Origin: Streptomyces sp. NRRL F-5727
GTDB lineage: Bacteria > Actinomycetota > Actinomycetes > Streptomycetales > Streptomycetaceae
Direction of reading: 5' to 3'
DNA length: 64,000 bases
Assembly (NCBI RefSeq): GCF_000719555.1
Contig: NZ_JOGX01000004.1
Span: forward strand, 124,001 to 188,000
Part shown: in pieces, positions 1 to 8,725 of the stretch
How the letters are laid out: each line of letters begins with the position of its first letter
Position numbering within the stretch: the first letter of the stretch is position 1
Notes under the pieces: generated by a model
Databases searched by the model: none
Seen by the model: the letters and a program-made list of their open reading frames with translations, nothing else
What the model was told of the DNA's origin: nothing
Position numbers and translations under genes: made by a program

Positions 1-350
1 ACCGCGAGCATGAACGGGCGGCGGCCGCGCCAGCGCAGCCGCGCCACGGCGTACGCGGCGCCGAGCGCGACGACCAGGGCCAGGAGGACGGCGCCCAGGG
101 TGACCAGGACGCTGTTGCGCCAGAAGAGGGCGAAGCCGTCGGCCTGGACCGCGGTGCGGAAGTGGTCGAAGGTCCATTCGTCCGGGATCAGGCGGGGTTC
201 GTAGGACTGGATGTCGCGGGAGGGCCGGAAGGCGGTCGTGACCATCCAGTACACGGGGAAGAGGCAGATCGTGACGGTGAGCGTGGCCGCCAGGCGCAGC
301 GGGAGCCGGCGGAGCGCGCGGCGCGGTGCGGTGCCGCGGGTCGTGGTCAC
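1..350 (-). CDS. Carbohydrate ABC transporter permease, MalG-like (partial, runs off left edge)
   Basis: Second inner-membrane permease of a sugar importer; only about the first 116 residues are inside the window. The start is a GTG whose last three bases overlap the TGA of the upstream permease (GTGA), so the two are translationally coupled. The visible N-terminus has a basic stretch, a first membrane helix containing CLFPVYWMV, then the periplasmic segment with LIPDEWTFDHF that is characteristic of MalG/CUT1-family permeases, and a second hydrophobic helix. The EAA loop would lie beyond the window edge. By family, it pairs with the other permease to carry a sugar delivered by the lipoprotein encoded upstream. 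Confidence 0.88.
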   Translation of the reverse strand, partial: MTTTRGTAPRRALRRLPLRLAATLTVTICLFPVYWMVTTAFRPSRDIQSYEPRLIPDEWTFDHFRTAVQADGFALFWRNSVLVTLGAVLLALVVALGAAYAVARLRWRGRRPFMLA

Positions 351-1273
351 AGGTGCTCCCCTTCCTGGCGGAACAGTTGGCGGAAGTAGAGGACCAGGAC
401 GCCGCTCATCAGCAGGACGGTGACCATGGAGGCGGCCGCTCCGAGGTCGTAGCGCTGGCTCGCGAGGGCGGTCTGTACGGCGTGGACCGGCAGGATCGTG
501 GTCGCGTCGCCCGGTCCGCCGCGGGTCATGACCCAGATCTGGACGAACGCCTTGAAGGTCCAGATGACTTCGAGGGAGACCACGAGCATGAAGATCGGCC
601 GGACGAGGGGGAAGGTGACGGAGCGGAAGACGCGGGTGGCGCCGGCTCCGTCGAGGCGGGCGGATTCGTGGAGCTCCGCGGGGACGGTGGTGAGGGCCGA
701 GTAGAGGGTGATGGCGGCGAACGGCACGGACTGCCAGACGACGAGGAGGACGAGGATGGTGAAGGCGGCGCCGCCGTCGGCGAACCAGGGGTAGCCCTCG
801 AAGGAGGTGAAGCCGAGGTCGGTGAGGGTTTCGTTGACGATGCCGAACTCGGAGTGGAACAGCCACTGGAAGACGGTGGTGGCGGCGACCACGGGCACCG
901 CCCACACCAGGACCAGGGAGCCGAGGACGACGGCCCGGCCGACCCGGCCGAGCCGTTCGATCATCAGGGCGACGAGGGTCGAGAGGATCATGATGGCGAG
1001 GACGTTGACGGCCATGAAGAGGAAGGTGCGGCGGACGACGTCCCAGAACCGCGGGTCCCCGAGCAGGGTCTGGTAGTTCCGCAGCCCCACGAACTCGGCG
1101 TCTCCTCTGATGAGTTCGCGGAGCCGGAAGTCCTGGAAGGAGATGAGCAGGGCCCGGCCGAACGGATAGAGCAGGAGGTAGAGCATGCCCAGGACGGCGG
1201 GTGCGACGAGCAGGTAGGGACCGAGGGCGGGGCGGCGTCCGCGCGGCGGACGCCCGCGTGCGGTGGTGAGCAT
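347..1273 (-). CDS. Carbohydrate ABC transporter permease, MalF/UgpA-like
   Basis: Inner-membrane permease of a CUT1-type sugar importer, 308 aa, normal length for the family. About six hydrophobic segments are visible. The cytoplasmic EAA loop that docks on the ATPase is at roughly residues 200-230 (ELHESARLDGAG followed by FRSVTFPLVRP), close to the family consensus. The N-terminus is basic and starts with ATG. It follows the binding-protein gene with only a few bases between and overlaps the next permease by four bases, so the three form one operon read leftward. No ATPase gene is visible; in Streptomyces such importers usually share the MsiK ATPase encoded elsewhere (family knowledge). 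Confidence 0.92.
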   Translation of the reverse strand: MLTTARGRPPRGRRPALGPYLLVAPAVLGMLYLLLYPFGRALLISFQDFRLRELIRGDAEFVGLRNYQTLLGDPRFWDVVRRTFLFMAVNVLAIMILSTLVALMIERLGRVGRAVVLGSLVLVWAVPVVAATTVFQWLFHSEFGIVNETLTDLGFTSFEGYPWFADGGAAFTILVLLVVWQSVPFAAITLYSALTTVPAELHESARLDGAGATRVFRSVTFPLVRPIFMLVVSLEVIWTFKAFVQIWVMTRGGPGDATTILPVHAVQTALASQRYDLGAAASMVTVLLMSGVLVLYFRQLFRQEGEHL

Positions 1274-1276
1274 CCG

Positions 1277-2535
1277 TCAGGAACCGCTGTTCAGCGTGGT
1301 CGTGATGGACTGCGACGCCTTGGCCGCCTCGGTCTTCGCGTCGCGGCCGGTGAGGACGGCGGTCATGTAGTCCTTGATGGGGTTCTTGGCCTCGACGGCC
1401 GCCCACTGGGGTGTGTTGGGGGTGGCGTGCCCGTTGGCCGCGCCGACCGCCATGGCCGCGGCGCCGGGGTCGGAGGCGACGGCGGTGGCGAGGGTGGTCC
1501 TGTTGGGGACGTAGCTCATCGCCAGGGCGAGCTTCGTCTGCCAGGTGTCGCCGGTCAGCTCCTTGACGAAGGTGTACGCCTCCTCCTGGTGCCGGGCGGC
1601 GGCGGGCACGACCAGGTCGGATCCGCCGGTGAAGACGGCGCCGGGCTTGTCCGCGGTCTTGCCGGGGATCGGGAAGAAGCCCAGCTTGCCCTTGAGCGCG
1701 GGGTTCTTCTGTGCGATGACGCCGGCGCCGCCGGGGGTGGCGATGACCTGGGCGACCTGCCCCTTGGCGACGACGTCCGCCTGGAGGGGGCGGGACTCGT
1801 CGGAGTCCTTGGGGCCCCGGCCGAGGGCCTGGAGCCGCTGGTAGAACGCCATGGCTCTCGCCGCCTCGGGGGTGTCCAGGCCGCCCTTCCATCTGCCGCC
1901 CTCCTGGAGGGCGAGGTCGCCGCCCTCGTCCCAGACGAAGCCGGCGAGGGCGTACCAGTTCTGGCCGGGGAGGTAGATGCCCTGCACGCCGTTCTTGTTC
2001 AGCTTCTCGGTGGCGGCGAGCCACTGGTCACGTGTCTTGATCTTCGTGGCGTCGATGCCGGCCTGCTGGAAGAGGTCGGTGCGGTAGATGACGACCCGGT
2101 TGGCGGCGTAGTACGGGATCCGTACTGCCTGCCCTCCCAGGCGCCGGGCTCGGCGAGTCCCTCCAGCCAGAAGTCGCCGTCGAGGTCGTCGACCTTGCCG
2201 GTGAAGTCGGTCAGGCCGCCGCTCTGGGCGTACTGCGCGACCTGGGTGTTGCCCACCTCGATGACGTCGGGGGCGTCGTTGCTGGCCAGGGCGGCGGTGA
2301 CCTTCTCGCCGATGCCTTCCCACTCCTGGATCTGGATCTTGAGGTCGATCTCCGGGTGGGCCTTCTCGAAGCCGGCCTCGAACTCCTTCTGGAAGGCGTC
2401 CGAGACGCTGTCGCGCATCAGCCAGACGTCGAGGACGGTGGGTCCGCCGGCGTCCTGCTCGCCGGGCGAGGAGCAGGCGACGAGTCCGGAGCTCAGCAGC
2501 GTGGCGGCGAGCAGGGCAAGGGGGCGGTGCTTCAC
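1277..2535 (-). pseudogene. Extracellular sugar-binding lipoprotein of ABC importer, frameshifted
   Basis: Substrate-binding lipoprotein of the same importer. The N-terminal part (start 2535) has a lipobox signal peptide ending in LVACSS, and the mature start reads TVLDVWLM. Reading is open until about position 2120, where the good sequence continues in another frame with PYYAANRVVIYRTDLF through to the stop at 1277. Joining the two frames gives about 420 aa, the usual length. Adding a single C in the CC of the plus-strand GGATCCGTA near 2117-2122 restores QYGIPYYAAN. Either the importer has lost its binding protein or this is a one-base sequencing error. Both halves otherwise look well conserved and the downstream permeases are intact. 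Confidence 0.85.
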
Positions 2536-2559
2536 GGTTCACCTCTGGGGGCCTGGGAA

Positions 2560-2789
2560 CGATGGAACCCCCGAGCTGACCACTTGCCCGCCAGGGGTTT
2601 ACCAGTTGGCGCGAGATGAAGGTGGCATGGACCAATGAAGCCGTCAACCCCCGTAACGCAGAGGGTTTTTCGGCCAGCATCCGGCCGGAACGGGGGCCAT
2701 GGCGCCTCGACGCCCTGATCATTGCCACCTGACCAGTTGACCAGTTATGGTTGACCAGCGAACTTCCCGACGACGAACGAGAGCCCCGT
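2560..2789. promoter_or_regulatory. Divergent control region with TGACCAGTT repeats
   Basis: Space between the leftward sugar-importer operon and the rightward GntR gene. It contains several related half-sites: TTTACCAGTTGG near 2598, then CTGACCAGTTGACCAGTTATGGTTGACCAG at about 2729-2758, that is, three copies of a TGACCAG core in tandem. HutC-type GntR regulators commonly bind GGTC-containing operators (family knowledge), so this is a plausible self and operon operator. The assignment is inferred from position and repetition. Confidence 0.5.
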
Positions 2790-3635
2790 ATGGAGATCGA
2801 CGCGGCAGCCTCCGGCGCGATGCTCAAGCGCGAGCGGGTCCGGGACGCGATCCTCGAACTCATCGACGCACGGCGCCCCGGTGACGCGATCCCGTCCGAG
2901 CGGACGCTCTGCGCCACGCTCGGCGTCTCGCGCCCCACCCTGCGGGCGGCGGTGGACGAACTGGTCGTCGCGGGCCTGCTGGTCCGCGAGCACGGGCGCG
3001 GCATGTTCGTCGCCGCGGAGAAGATCACCCAGGAACTGGTCTCCGACCGGAGCTCCTTCAGCCTGCCGCAGGCCGGCGGGGAGTGGACCAGCCGGCTCCT
3101 GGAGTTCAGCACCCTCCCGGCCGGCGCCCGCGTCAGCCGCAAGCTCCGCGTCTCCCCCGCCGCGGAGATCCTCTACGTCGCCCGGCTCCGCCTCGTGGAC
3201 GGCTCCCCGATGGCCATCGAGCACCTGCACGTACGGGCCGACCTGGTACCCGGCCTGACCAGTGACGAACTCGAACAGGGCGACCTGTACGAGCACCTCC
3301 GCGACCGGCACGGCGTCCGGGTCAGCGAGGCCGTCCAGTCCATCGAACCCACCGTCGTCACCCGCGCCGAGGCCGATCTCCTCGACGTGCCGGAACTGTC
3401 CCCGGCCCTCCTCTTCGAGCGGCTCACCACCGACGACCGCGGCCGTCCGGTGGAGTACGTGCACTCGCTCTACCGCGGCGACCGCTACCGCATCGTCTCG
3501 CGCCTCACCCTCGGCGCCCACGACGAACAGCCGGCGGGAAAGGAGGGACACCACCCGGGCATCCCGCCGGGCGACTTCACCGGCGGCGACCCCGTCCCCT
3601 TCTCCACCCGGGGCGTCGTCCAGCAGAACCCGTGA
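2790..3635 (+). CDS. GntR/HutC-family transcriptional regulator
   Basis: DNA-binding regulator, 281 aa from the ATG at 2790; an upstream TTG at 2751 is in frame but sits inside the operator-like repeats, so I prefer the ATG. Residues about 14-80 form a GntR winged helix (AIPSERTLCATLGVSRPTL, then EHGRGMFV). Residues about 100-240 form the UTRA effector domain with the usual pattern FSTLPAGARVSRKL, GSPMAIEHLHV and LLFERLTTDDRGRPVEYVHS. It is divergent from the sugar importer and probably represses it until a sugar or sugar phosphate binds. The C-terminus carries an extra 40-residue hydrophilic tail after the UTRA domain. Confidence 0.93.
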   Translation: MEIDAAASGAMLKRERVRDAILELIDARRPGDAIPSERTLCATLGVSRPTLRAAVDELVVAGLLVREHGRGMFVAAEKITQELVSDRSSFSLPQAGGEWTSRLLEFSTLPAGARVSRKLRVSPAAEILYVARLRLVDGSPMAIEHLHVRADLVPGLTSDELEQGDLYEHLRDRHGVRVSEAVQSIEPTVVTRAEADLLDVPELSPALLFERLTTDDRGRPVEYVHSLYRGDRYRIVSRLTLGAHDEQPAGKEGHHPGIPPGDFTGGDPVPFSTRGVVQQNP

Positions 3636-3648
3636 ACCGCGCCCCGGC

Positions 3649-4587
3649 TCAGCCGAACGTCCGCCGGTAGGTCCGCGGGCTGACGCCGGTGGTGCGCTTG
3701 AAGCGGTCCCGGAAGGCGGTCGGCGAACCGAAGCCGACCTGACCGCCGATCCGCTCGACGGAGTGCTCCGTGGTCTCCAGGAGGTGCTGCGCCTGCCGGA
3801 TCCGCGCCCGGTGCAGCCACTGGAGCGGCGTCGTCCCGGTCTGGTCGCGGAAGCGCCGGATCAGCGTCCGCGTGCTGGTCCCGGCCCGCTCCGCGATGTC
3901 GGCGAGGCTGAGGTCCCGGGCCATGTTCTCCCGCAGCCAGTCGAGCAGTCCCTCCAGCTCGGAGCCCTGCGGCGTCGGCGTGTGGTCGTGCACGATGAAC
4001 TGCGCCTGGCCGCCCTCCCGTTCGAGGGGCATCACCGACAGTCTGGCGGCGTCGGCCGCCACCGCGGAGCCGTAGTCACGGCGGATCATGTGCAGGCACA
4101 GGTCAAGCCCCGCGGCCGCGCCGGCCGAGGTGAGCAACCGGCCGTTGTCGACGTACAGCACGTCCGGGTCGACGTCGACGTCCGGGTGGAGCGCGGCGAG
4201 CAGCCCGGCCGCCTGCCAGTGGGTCGTGACGCGCAGCCCGTCGAGCAGCCCGGTCGCGGCCAGGGGGAACGTCCCCACGCACAGCGAGGCGATCCGCGTG
4301 CCGCCGGCGGCGGCCGACCGGAGCGCGTCGCGCACGGCCGGCGAGAGCGGCGCCGTCGGATCGGCGACACCCGGCACGATGACCGTGTCCGCCTCCCGGA
4401 GGCCCTCCAGTCCCCAGGGGGCGCGCAGCGTGAAGGCCCCGGCGTCGATCTCGTCGCGCTCCGCGCAGACGCGGACCTGGTAGGCGGGCCGCCCGTCCGG
4501 CAGACGGGTCCGCGAGAAGACCTCGATCGGGGTGGACAGGTCGAAGGGGATCACCCGGTCCAGCGCGAGAACGGCGACGGTGTGCAT
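3649..4587 (-). CDS. GlxA-family AraC-type transcriptional regulator with DJ-1/PfpI domain
   Basis: 312 aa. Residues about 3-170 are a class I glutamine-amidotransferase-like (DJ-1/PfpI) fold: AVLALDRVIPFDL at the start, DTVIVPG, and the elbow IASLCVGTFPLAATGLLDG with the Cys of the nucleophile position. Residues about 210-312 are an AraC DNA-binding domain with two helix-turn-helix units (LSLADIAERAGTSTRTLIRRF and VERIGGQVGFGSPTAFRDRFKRTTG). Such proteins are usually regulators and not enzymes. Convergent with the GntR gene; 13 bases separate the two stops. Target genes cannot be told from the sequence. Confidence 0.93.
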   Translation of the reverse strand: MHTVAVLALDRVIPFDLSTPIEVFSRTRLPDGRPAYQVRVCAERDEIDAGAFTLRAPWGLEGLREADTVIVPGVADPTAPLSPAVRDALRSAAAGGTRIASLCVGTFPLAATGLLDGLRVTTHWQAAGLLAALHPDVDVDPDVLYVDNGRLLTSAGAAAGLDLCLHMIRRDYGSAVAADAARLSVMPLEREGGQAQFIVHDHTPTPQGSELEGLLDWLRENMARDLSLADIAERAGTSTRTLIRRFRDQTGTTPLQWLHRARIRQAQHLLETTEHSVERIGGQVGFGSPTAFRDRFKRTTGVSPRTYRRTFG

Positions 4588-4789
4588 GGCCGGAACCTAC
4601 CTCGCCGCCGCACTGCCGATCCCTGGCGGATCGAGCGTCACCGCAGTTCAGAGCCGTACCGCCGAGGTTGGCATTTTTCCGTTGATACCTGTCGCCGGTG
4701 CCACTGGGCCATCACGCGGCCGGCCGGTTGACTCGGAGGCGTCCCGACGAGGACCCCCTCCCGCCCCCGAAGAAAGTGGAAGTCCGGGC

Positions 4790-5260
4790 ATGACCAAGCT
4801 GCTGCTCTCCGTGCACGTCCTGGCCGCCATCGTCGCCGTCGGCCCGGTGACCGTCGCCGCGAGCATGTTCCCCGCGACGCTCCGCCGGGCGCTCGGCGGC
4901 TCCCCCGCCGGGGACGCGCTGGTGACCCTGCGGACCCTGCACCGGATCTGCTGCGTCTACGCGTACGTCGGCGTCGCGGTCCCCGTGTTCGGCTTCGCCA
5001 CCGCCCGCGGCCTCGGCGTCCTCGGGGACACCTGGCTGATCGTCTCGATGCTGCTGACAGCGGCGGCCGCCGGCGTCCTGGGACTGCTCGTCCTGCCCGC
5101 CCAGGGGCGCGCCCTGGAGGAGGCGGCGCAGGCGGCCGTCCGGTCGCCCGCCTCCGTCGCACCGGCCCGGCTCGCGATGCTCACGGGCGTCTTCAATCTG
5201 CTGTGGGCCACGGTCACCGTCCTGATGATCGTCCGCCCCGGTTCCACGACCGGGGCGTGA
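4790..5260 (+). CDS. DUF2269-like integral membrane protein
   Basis: 156 aa from the ATG at 4790, preceded by GAAAGTGGAAG as a weak ribosome site. Four hydrophobic segments are visible (LLLSVHVLAAIVAVGPVTVA, VYAYVGVAVPVFGF, LIVSMLLTAAAAGVLGLLVL, LAMLTGVFNLLWATVTVLMI). The pattern, with a His in the first helix, resembles the DUF2269 family of small membrane proteins whose function is unknown. A long in-frame extension to 4532 exists but lacks sense. It stands alone between oppositely oriented genes. Confidence 0.75.
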   Translation: MTKLLLSVHVLAAIVAVGPVTVAASMFPATLRRALGGSPAGDALVTLRTLHRICCVYAYVGVAVPVFGFATARGLGVLGDTWLIVSMLLTAAAAGVLGLLVLPAQGRALEEAAQAAVRSPASVAPARLAMLTGVFNLLWATVTVLMIVRPGSTTGA

Positions 5261-5391
5261 CCGAGCCCCCGCGGGCGTCCGCCGGCCCGGCTCGGCCGGG
5301 GCGGGGCGCTCCGGACGTTTGAGCCGCCCGTGAGGGGTGAGGCGCACAGGTGACGGGGCCGCGACGACATCGACAGCGGAGAGGACTCATC

Positions 5392-5973
5392 GTGTCGCAC
5401 GACGGAAAGCTCGAAGGACGTCATGTGCTCGTCCTCACGACGAACTACGGCACCGAGCAGGACGAGTTGCGGAAGCCGGTGGCCGTGCTGCGTGAGAACG
5501 GCGCCCGGGTCACGGTCGCCGCGCAGAAGGACGAGCCCGTACGAACCCTGGTGTCCGACCGCCGGCCCGGCGCCGACGTCACCCCGGACACGACGCTCGC
5601 GCAAGCGACCGCGGACGGGTACGACGCCGTGGTGGTGCCGGGCGGCACGATCAACGCCGACCACCTGCGGGCCGACTCCGACGCACGGCGCCTCGTCGCG
5701 GCCTTCGCCGAGGAGGGCAAACCGGTGGCCGCGATCTGTCACGGGCCGTGGCTCCTCGTCGACAGCGGGCTCGCGAGGGACCGCGAACTGACCTCGTACC
5801 CCACCCTCCGTCCCGACCTGGAGAACGCCGGCGGCACCTGGCTGGACCAGGAGGTCGTCGTCGACACCGCCGGAGAACACCCCCTGATCACCTCCCGCAA
5901 GCCGGATGACGTCGACGCCTTCGCGGCGGCGCTCGTCCGCTCCCTGGAAGACGACGGAACGGCTGCCGCGTGA
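5392..5973 (+). CDS. PfpI-family type 1 glutamine amidotransferase-like protein
   Basis: 193 aa from the GTG at 5392, which is preceded by GGAGAGGAC at a good distance; the longer reading from 5350 has no ribosome site. It has the PfpI/YraA layout: GRHVLVLTTNYGTEQDEL at the start, DAVVVPGG, then the nucleophile elbow AAICHGPWLLVD with Cys followed by His, and the C-terminal TSRKPDD typical of the family. These proteins are linked to protein or glyoxal damage repair (family knowledge); the exact substrate here is unknown. The CsbD-like gene follows within 40 bases, so a shared stress response is plausible. Confidence 0.9.
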   Translation: MSHDGKLEGRHVLVLTTNYGTEQDELRKPVAVLRENGARVTVAAQKDEPVRTLVSDRRPGADVTPDTTLAQATADGYDAVVVPGGTINADHLRADSDARRLVAAFAEEGKPVAAICHGPWLLVDSGLARDRELTSYPTLRPDLENAGGTWLDQEVVVDTAGEHPLITSRKPDDVDAFAAALVRSLEDDGTAAA

Positions 5974-6008
5974 CGGGGGCGGGGCCACGACGAGAAAGGA
6001 CGCGCGCC

Positions 6009-6197
6009 ATGCGCAAGAGCGACGTGCAGAAGGGCAAGGGCAAGATCAAGGAGACCGTGGGGAAGGCCACGGGCAACGAGCGGATGGAGGCGGAAGGCAA
6101 GGCCGACCGCGCGGAGGGCAAGACGCACGAGGCCGGCGAGAAGGTCCAGAGGGTCGCCGAGAAGGCCCGCGACGCGATGAGGCGACGCGCTTCATGA
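6009..6197 (+). CDS. CsbD-like small stress protein
   Basis: 62 aa from the ATG at 6009, with AGAAAGGA about 10 bases upstream. Very hydrophilic, Lys/Glu-rich and helical, with the CsbD signature KGKIKETVGKATGN near the N-terminus followed by a repeat of charged helix (EAEGKADRAEGK). CsbD family members are general stress proteins of unknown mechanism, often under sigma-B-like control. It follows the PfpI-like gene closely and is probably co-transcribed with it. Confidence 0.9.
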   Translation: MRKSDVQKGKGKIKETVGKATGNERMEAEGKADRAEGKTHEAGEKVQRVAEKARDAMRRRAS

Positions 6198-6401
6198 CGT
6201 TCACCGGAAGCACCACGACGGCCCGAGGGCGGTGACGAGGACGCAGTCGAAGGGGACCGGATCCCCTCCCCTCCCTCCCCTTGGCCGGCCGGAAGGGTGT
6301 CCACGCGGTCGCCGTTCCGCGCGACGGTGTGGACCCTTTCCGTGAGGGGGAACGCGGAAAAGGGGAATGCGGAAAGATCGCCCCGCGTCGAGAATGACGC
6401 C

Positions 6402-7448
6402 GTGCTCCCCTACGTCTACCGCGTCACCATGTACGACCCGGCCGACCGTGACGCTCACGGCCACTACACCGGCCCCGAGGACACGGTCAGCGACCACGGG
6501 CCGGTCGAGGCGGCCTACCTCCAGGCGGTCGCCGCCTTCGCCCGGGACAGCGGCGTCGACCGACTCGCCGTGCGCGAACCGGGGATCCCGGCCCTGGCGC
6601 ACTTCGGCGTCGAGAAGCCGGTCGAGGGCTTCGGCCTGGGCGGACTCCTCCCGTCCGGCCTCGCCGGCTTCCACGACGGGGCGGAAGTGCCGCTCGCCGT
6701 CGGGCTCGAGCTGGTGCGGGCCATGCTCAGGGACAACGGCGCGTGGTGCCGCCTGGAGGTCGAGGAGACGTTCGCGGTGCACGTCGGATGGGACCAGTAC
6801 CTCTACGTCGGCAGCCGCCGCCCCTGCCCGGACGCACTGGCCCTGACCCGCGCGCTCGGCCTCTTCCCGGAGCGCCTGGACGCCTCCCCGTACCGCTTCG
6901 AGGACGAGGAACCCGGCATCCAGCGCCCCGGCGACGACGCCTTCTGGGCGGAGCTGCGCCGGGCCGTGGACACCGGCGTCGCCGGGCTCCTGGAGGATAC
7001 GTACGCGGACGGCGGCACACGCTGGCACCGCCTGAGCGTCCACTCCGCCGACTCCGCCCACTCTGCCGACAGGATCCGTACCGCTCTGGCCCCGAGAGCC
7101 CGCCTGGAGGTCTGGCCGCCGCTCTCCCCCGACGTCGAGACGGTCCTGGCCACGCTGCCCGCCGACGCCACGTTCGAATGCGTCTGGCAGGACGCACACG
7201 GCGTCCTGCACGGCGTCCTGGCCGACGAGACCGACCTCCCCGAACTCCTCCCGCTGGTCGCGGACGCCACCGCCGCCGCGGTCCTCCCCCTCTCCGTCGA
7301 CGACCGGGTCCCCCTCTTCACCGCGGTCATGCCCGACCCCGACGGAGTCCTCCGCGCCCGCTGGCGCACCACCCCCACCCCCCTCGACCTGACCTGGTCC
7401 CGGCAGCTGACCGACCGAGGCGCGGATCAGAACGGCCGGAGCACCTGA
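6402..7448 (+). CDS. Hypothetical protein, 348 aa
   Basis: I do not assign a function. The GTG at 6402 is preferred because coding-type sequence begins at LPYVYRVTMYDPADRD; the reading upstream to 6297 is low quality. The protein is soluble and acidic with no signal peptide, membrane segment or known catalytic motif that I recognise. It appears to have two halves: one with AVHVGWDQYLYVGS and a second beginning near RWHRLSVHSADSAHSAD, where a short tandem duplication SADSAHSAD is visible. The last 22 bases overlap the 3' end of the opposite-strand gene. Confidence 0.7.
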   Translation: MLPYVYRVTMYDPADRDAHGHYTGPEDTVSDHGPVEAAYLQAVAAFARDSGVDRLAVREPGIPALAHFGVEKPVEGFGLGGLLPSGLAGFHDGAEVPLAVGLELVRAMLRDNGAWCRLEVEETFAVHVGWDQYLYVGSRRPCPDALALTRALGLFPERLDASPYRFEDEEPGIQRPGDDAFWAELRRAVDTGVAGLLEDTYADGGTRWHRLSVHSADSAHSADRIRTALAPRARLEVWPPLSPDVETVLATLPADATFECVWQDAHGVLHGVLADETDLPELLPLVADATAAAVLPLSVDDRVPLFTAVMPDPDGVLRARWRTTPTPLDLTWSRQLTDRGADQNGRST

Positions 7449-7939
7449 TCGGGCTCCTTGGAGGCGGCTGCGGCGAACTCGCCGAAACCCATGGTGCCGA
7501 GCGTCACGTTCACGTGCACCGCGTGCACCTGCCCGGGCACGGTGCGGAACTCCCGAGGCTCCGGCGCGTCGAGGAGTTCCTGGTAGTACACGGGATCCAG
7601 CCCGCTCTCGTCCTCCCAGATCGTCGACAGGGCCAGGAGCGCCCGCACAGGCGACTCCGTGGTGTGGCGGTCGGCGAGGAAGACGACGCTCAGGTAGTCG
7701 TCGTCGTCCACCGCGGCAAGCACCTCGTCGGCGGCCGCTCCCGACCAGGCGGGCTCATCGACGACGCACACACGGGCGGGAAACTCACCGTCCGGCCCCC
7801 AGGGCAGACGCAGCTCGCCGAGCACGGCCTGCCACGACTCGTCGTCGCCGAAGTCGGTCCGGATCACGAGGGCGTCGAAGGTGTCGCGTCCGGGCGCGAC
7901 CTGAGGCAGTACGCGGGCAGAGCCCTCTGGCGTCGTCAT
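7427..7939 (-). CDS. DUF6924-like hypothetical protein
   Basis: 170 aa, soluble and acidic. The opening pattern DALVIRTDFGDDESWQAVLGEL followed by VCVVDEPAWSG and YLSVVFLADRHT matches my memory of the DUF6924 family found in many Streptomyces; no biochemical role is known. Convergent with the preceding gene, with a 22-base overlap of the two 3' ends. The start is an ATG at 7939. Confidence 0.7.
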   Translation of the reverse strand: MTTPEGSARVLPQVAPGRDTFDALVIRTDFGDDESWQAVLGELRLPWGPDGEFPARVCVVDEPAWSGAAADEVLAAVDDDDYLSVVFLADRHTTESPVRALLALSTIWEDESGLDPVYYQELLDAPEPREFRTVPGQVHAVHVNVTLGTMGFGEFAAAASKEPDQVLRPF

Positions 7940-8029
7940 ACGCCGGACTCTCCCACGCGGCGCTGACAGCCGCGGCGGCGCAGCTCGCCCGGCTGCGGGA
8001 GCAGTGAGCGTCCCGTCGGCGCCCGGCGG

Positions 8030-8725
8030 TCAGTGGTCCGTGTCGTCGATGCGGTAGCCGACCGTCGGGACGGTGGTGATGATCGGCGGGGTGCCGAGTT
8101 TGCGGCGGAGGCGGCCGATGGTGACCGCCACCGTGTTGGTGAAGGGGTCGGCGTGTTCGTCCCAGACCTGTTCGAGCAGCGCTTCCGCGCTCAGGAAGCC
8201 GGGGCTGGCGCGGAGCAGCGCGGCCAGGGTCTCGAACTCCTTCACGGACAGGTCGAGTCGGCGGCCGTCCCGGGTCACCGTGCGGCGCATCGGGTCGAGT
8301 TCGAGGCCGGCGGCGCGCAGCAGGCGGGCCCGCGCGTACGGGCGGCGGTGTGCCAGGGCGCGCACGCGGAGGACGAGTTCGGGGAAGTGGAAGGGTTTGA
8401 CCAGGTAGTCGTCCGCGCCGAGGGTGAGGCCGTCGACGCGGTCGGCCGGGGAGTCGGCGGCGGTCAGCATCAGGACCATCGGCCGGCCCTCTCCGCCGCT
8501 GCGGCTCTCCCGTTCGGTGATCATCCGGCAGAGCGTGTCGCCGTGCAGTCCCGGCAGGTCCCGGTCCAGGACGACGACGTCGTAGACCGCGTGGCCGTTG
8601 ACGTCGAGCCTGGCCGCCGCGTCCAGCCCGTCGTACGCGAGGTCCACGGCCATGCCCTGGTCGCGCAGGCCCTCGGCGACGAGGTCCGCGAGCGCGCGGG
8701 CGTCCTCCACCACGAGCACCCTCAC
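8030..8725 (-). CDS. OmpR/PhoB-family response regulator
   Basis: 231 aa from the GTG at 8725, which overlaps the TGA of the histidine kinase (GTGA). Receiver domain residues 1-120: acidic pair VVEDA, phospho-acceptor Asp in VVVLDRDLPG, the LTAAD switch residue and the conserved Lys in LVKPF. Residues about 130-228 form the winged helix with LSVKEFETLAALL, FTNTVAVTIGRLRRKLG and VGYRI at the end. It should receive phosphate from the kinase encoded just upstream. Given the divergent ABC exporter, control of that exporter in response to envelope stress or an antimicrobial is a reasonable inference. Confidence 0.94.
   Translation of the reverse strand: MRVLVVEDARALADLVAEGLRDQGMAVDLAYDGLDAAARLDVNGHAVYDVVVLDRDLPGLHGDTLCRMITERESRSGGEGRPMVLMLTAADSPADRVDGLTLGADDYLVKPFHFPELVLRVRALAHRRPYARARLLRAAGLELDPMRRTVTRDGRRLDLSVKEFETLAALLRASPGFLSAEALLEQVWDEHADPFTNTVAVTIGRLRRKLGTPPIITTVPTVGYRIDDTDH

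Noticed and set aside
326..2638. Plus-strand open frame of 770 codons across the sugar importer
   Set aside because: It is the antisense of the permease and binding-protein genes, full of Gly/Asp/Glu low-complexity sequence caused by GC-rich third positions.
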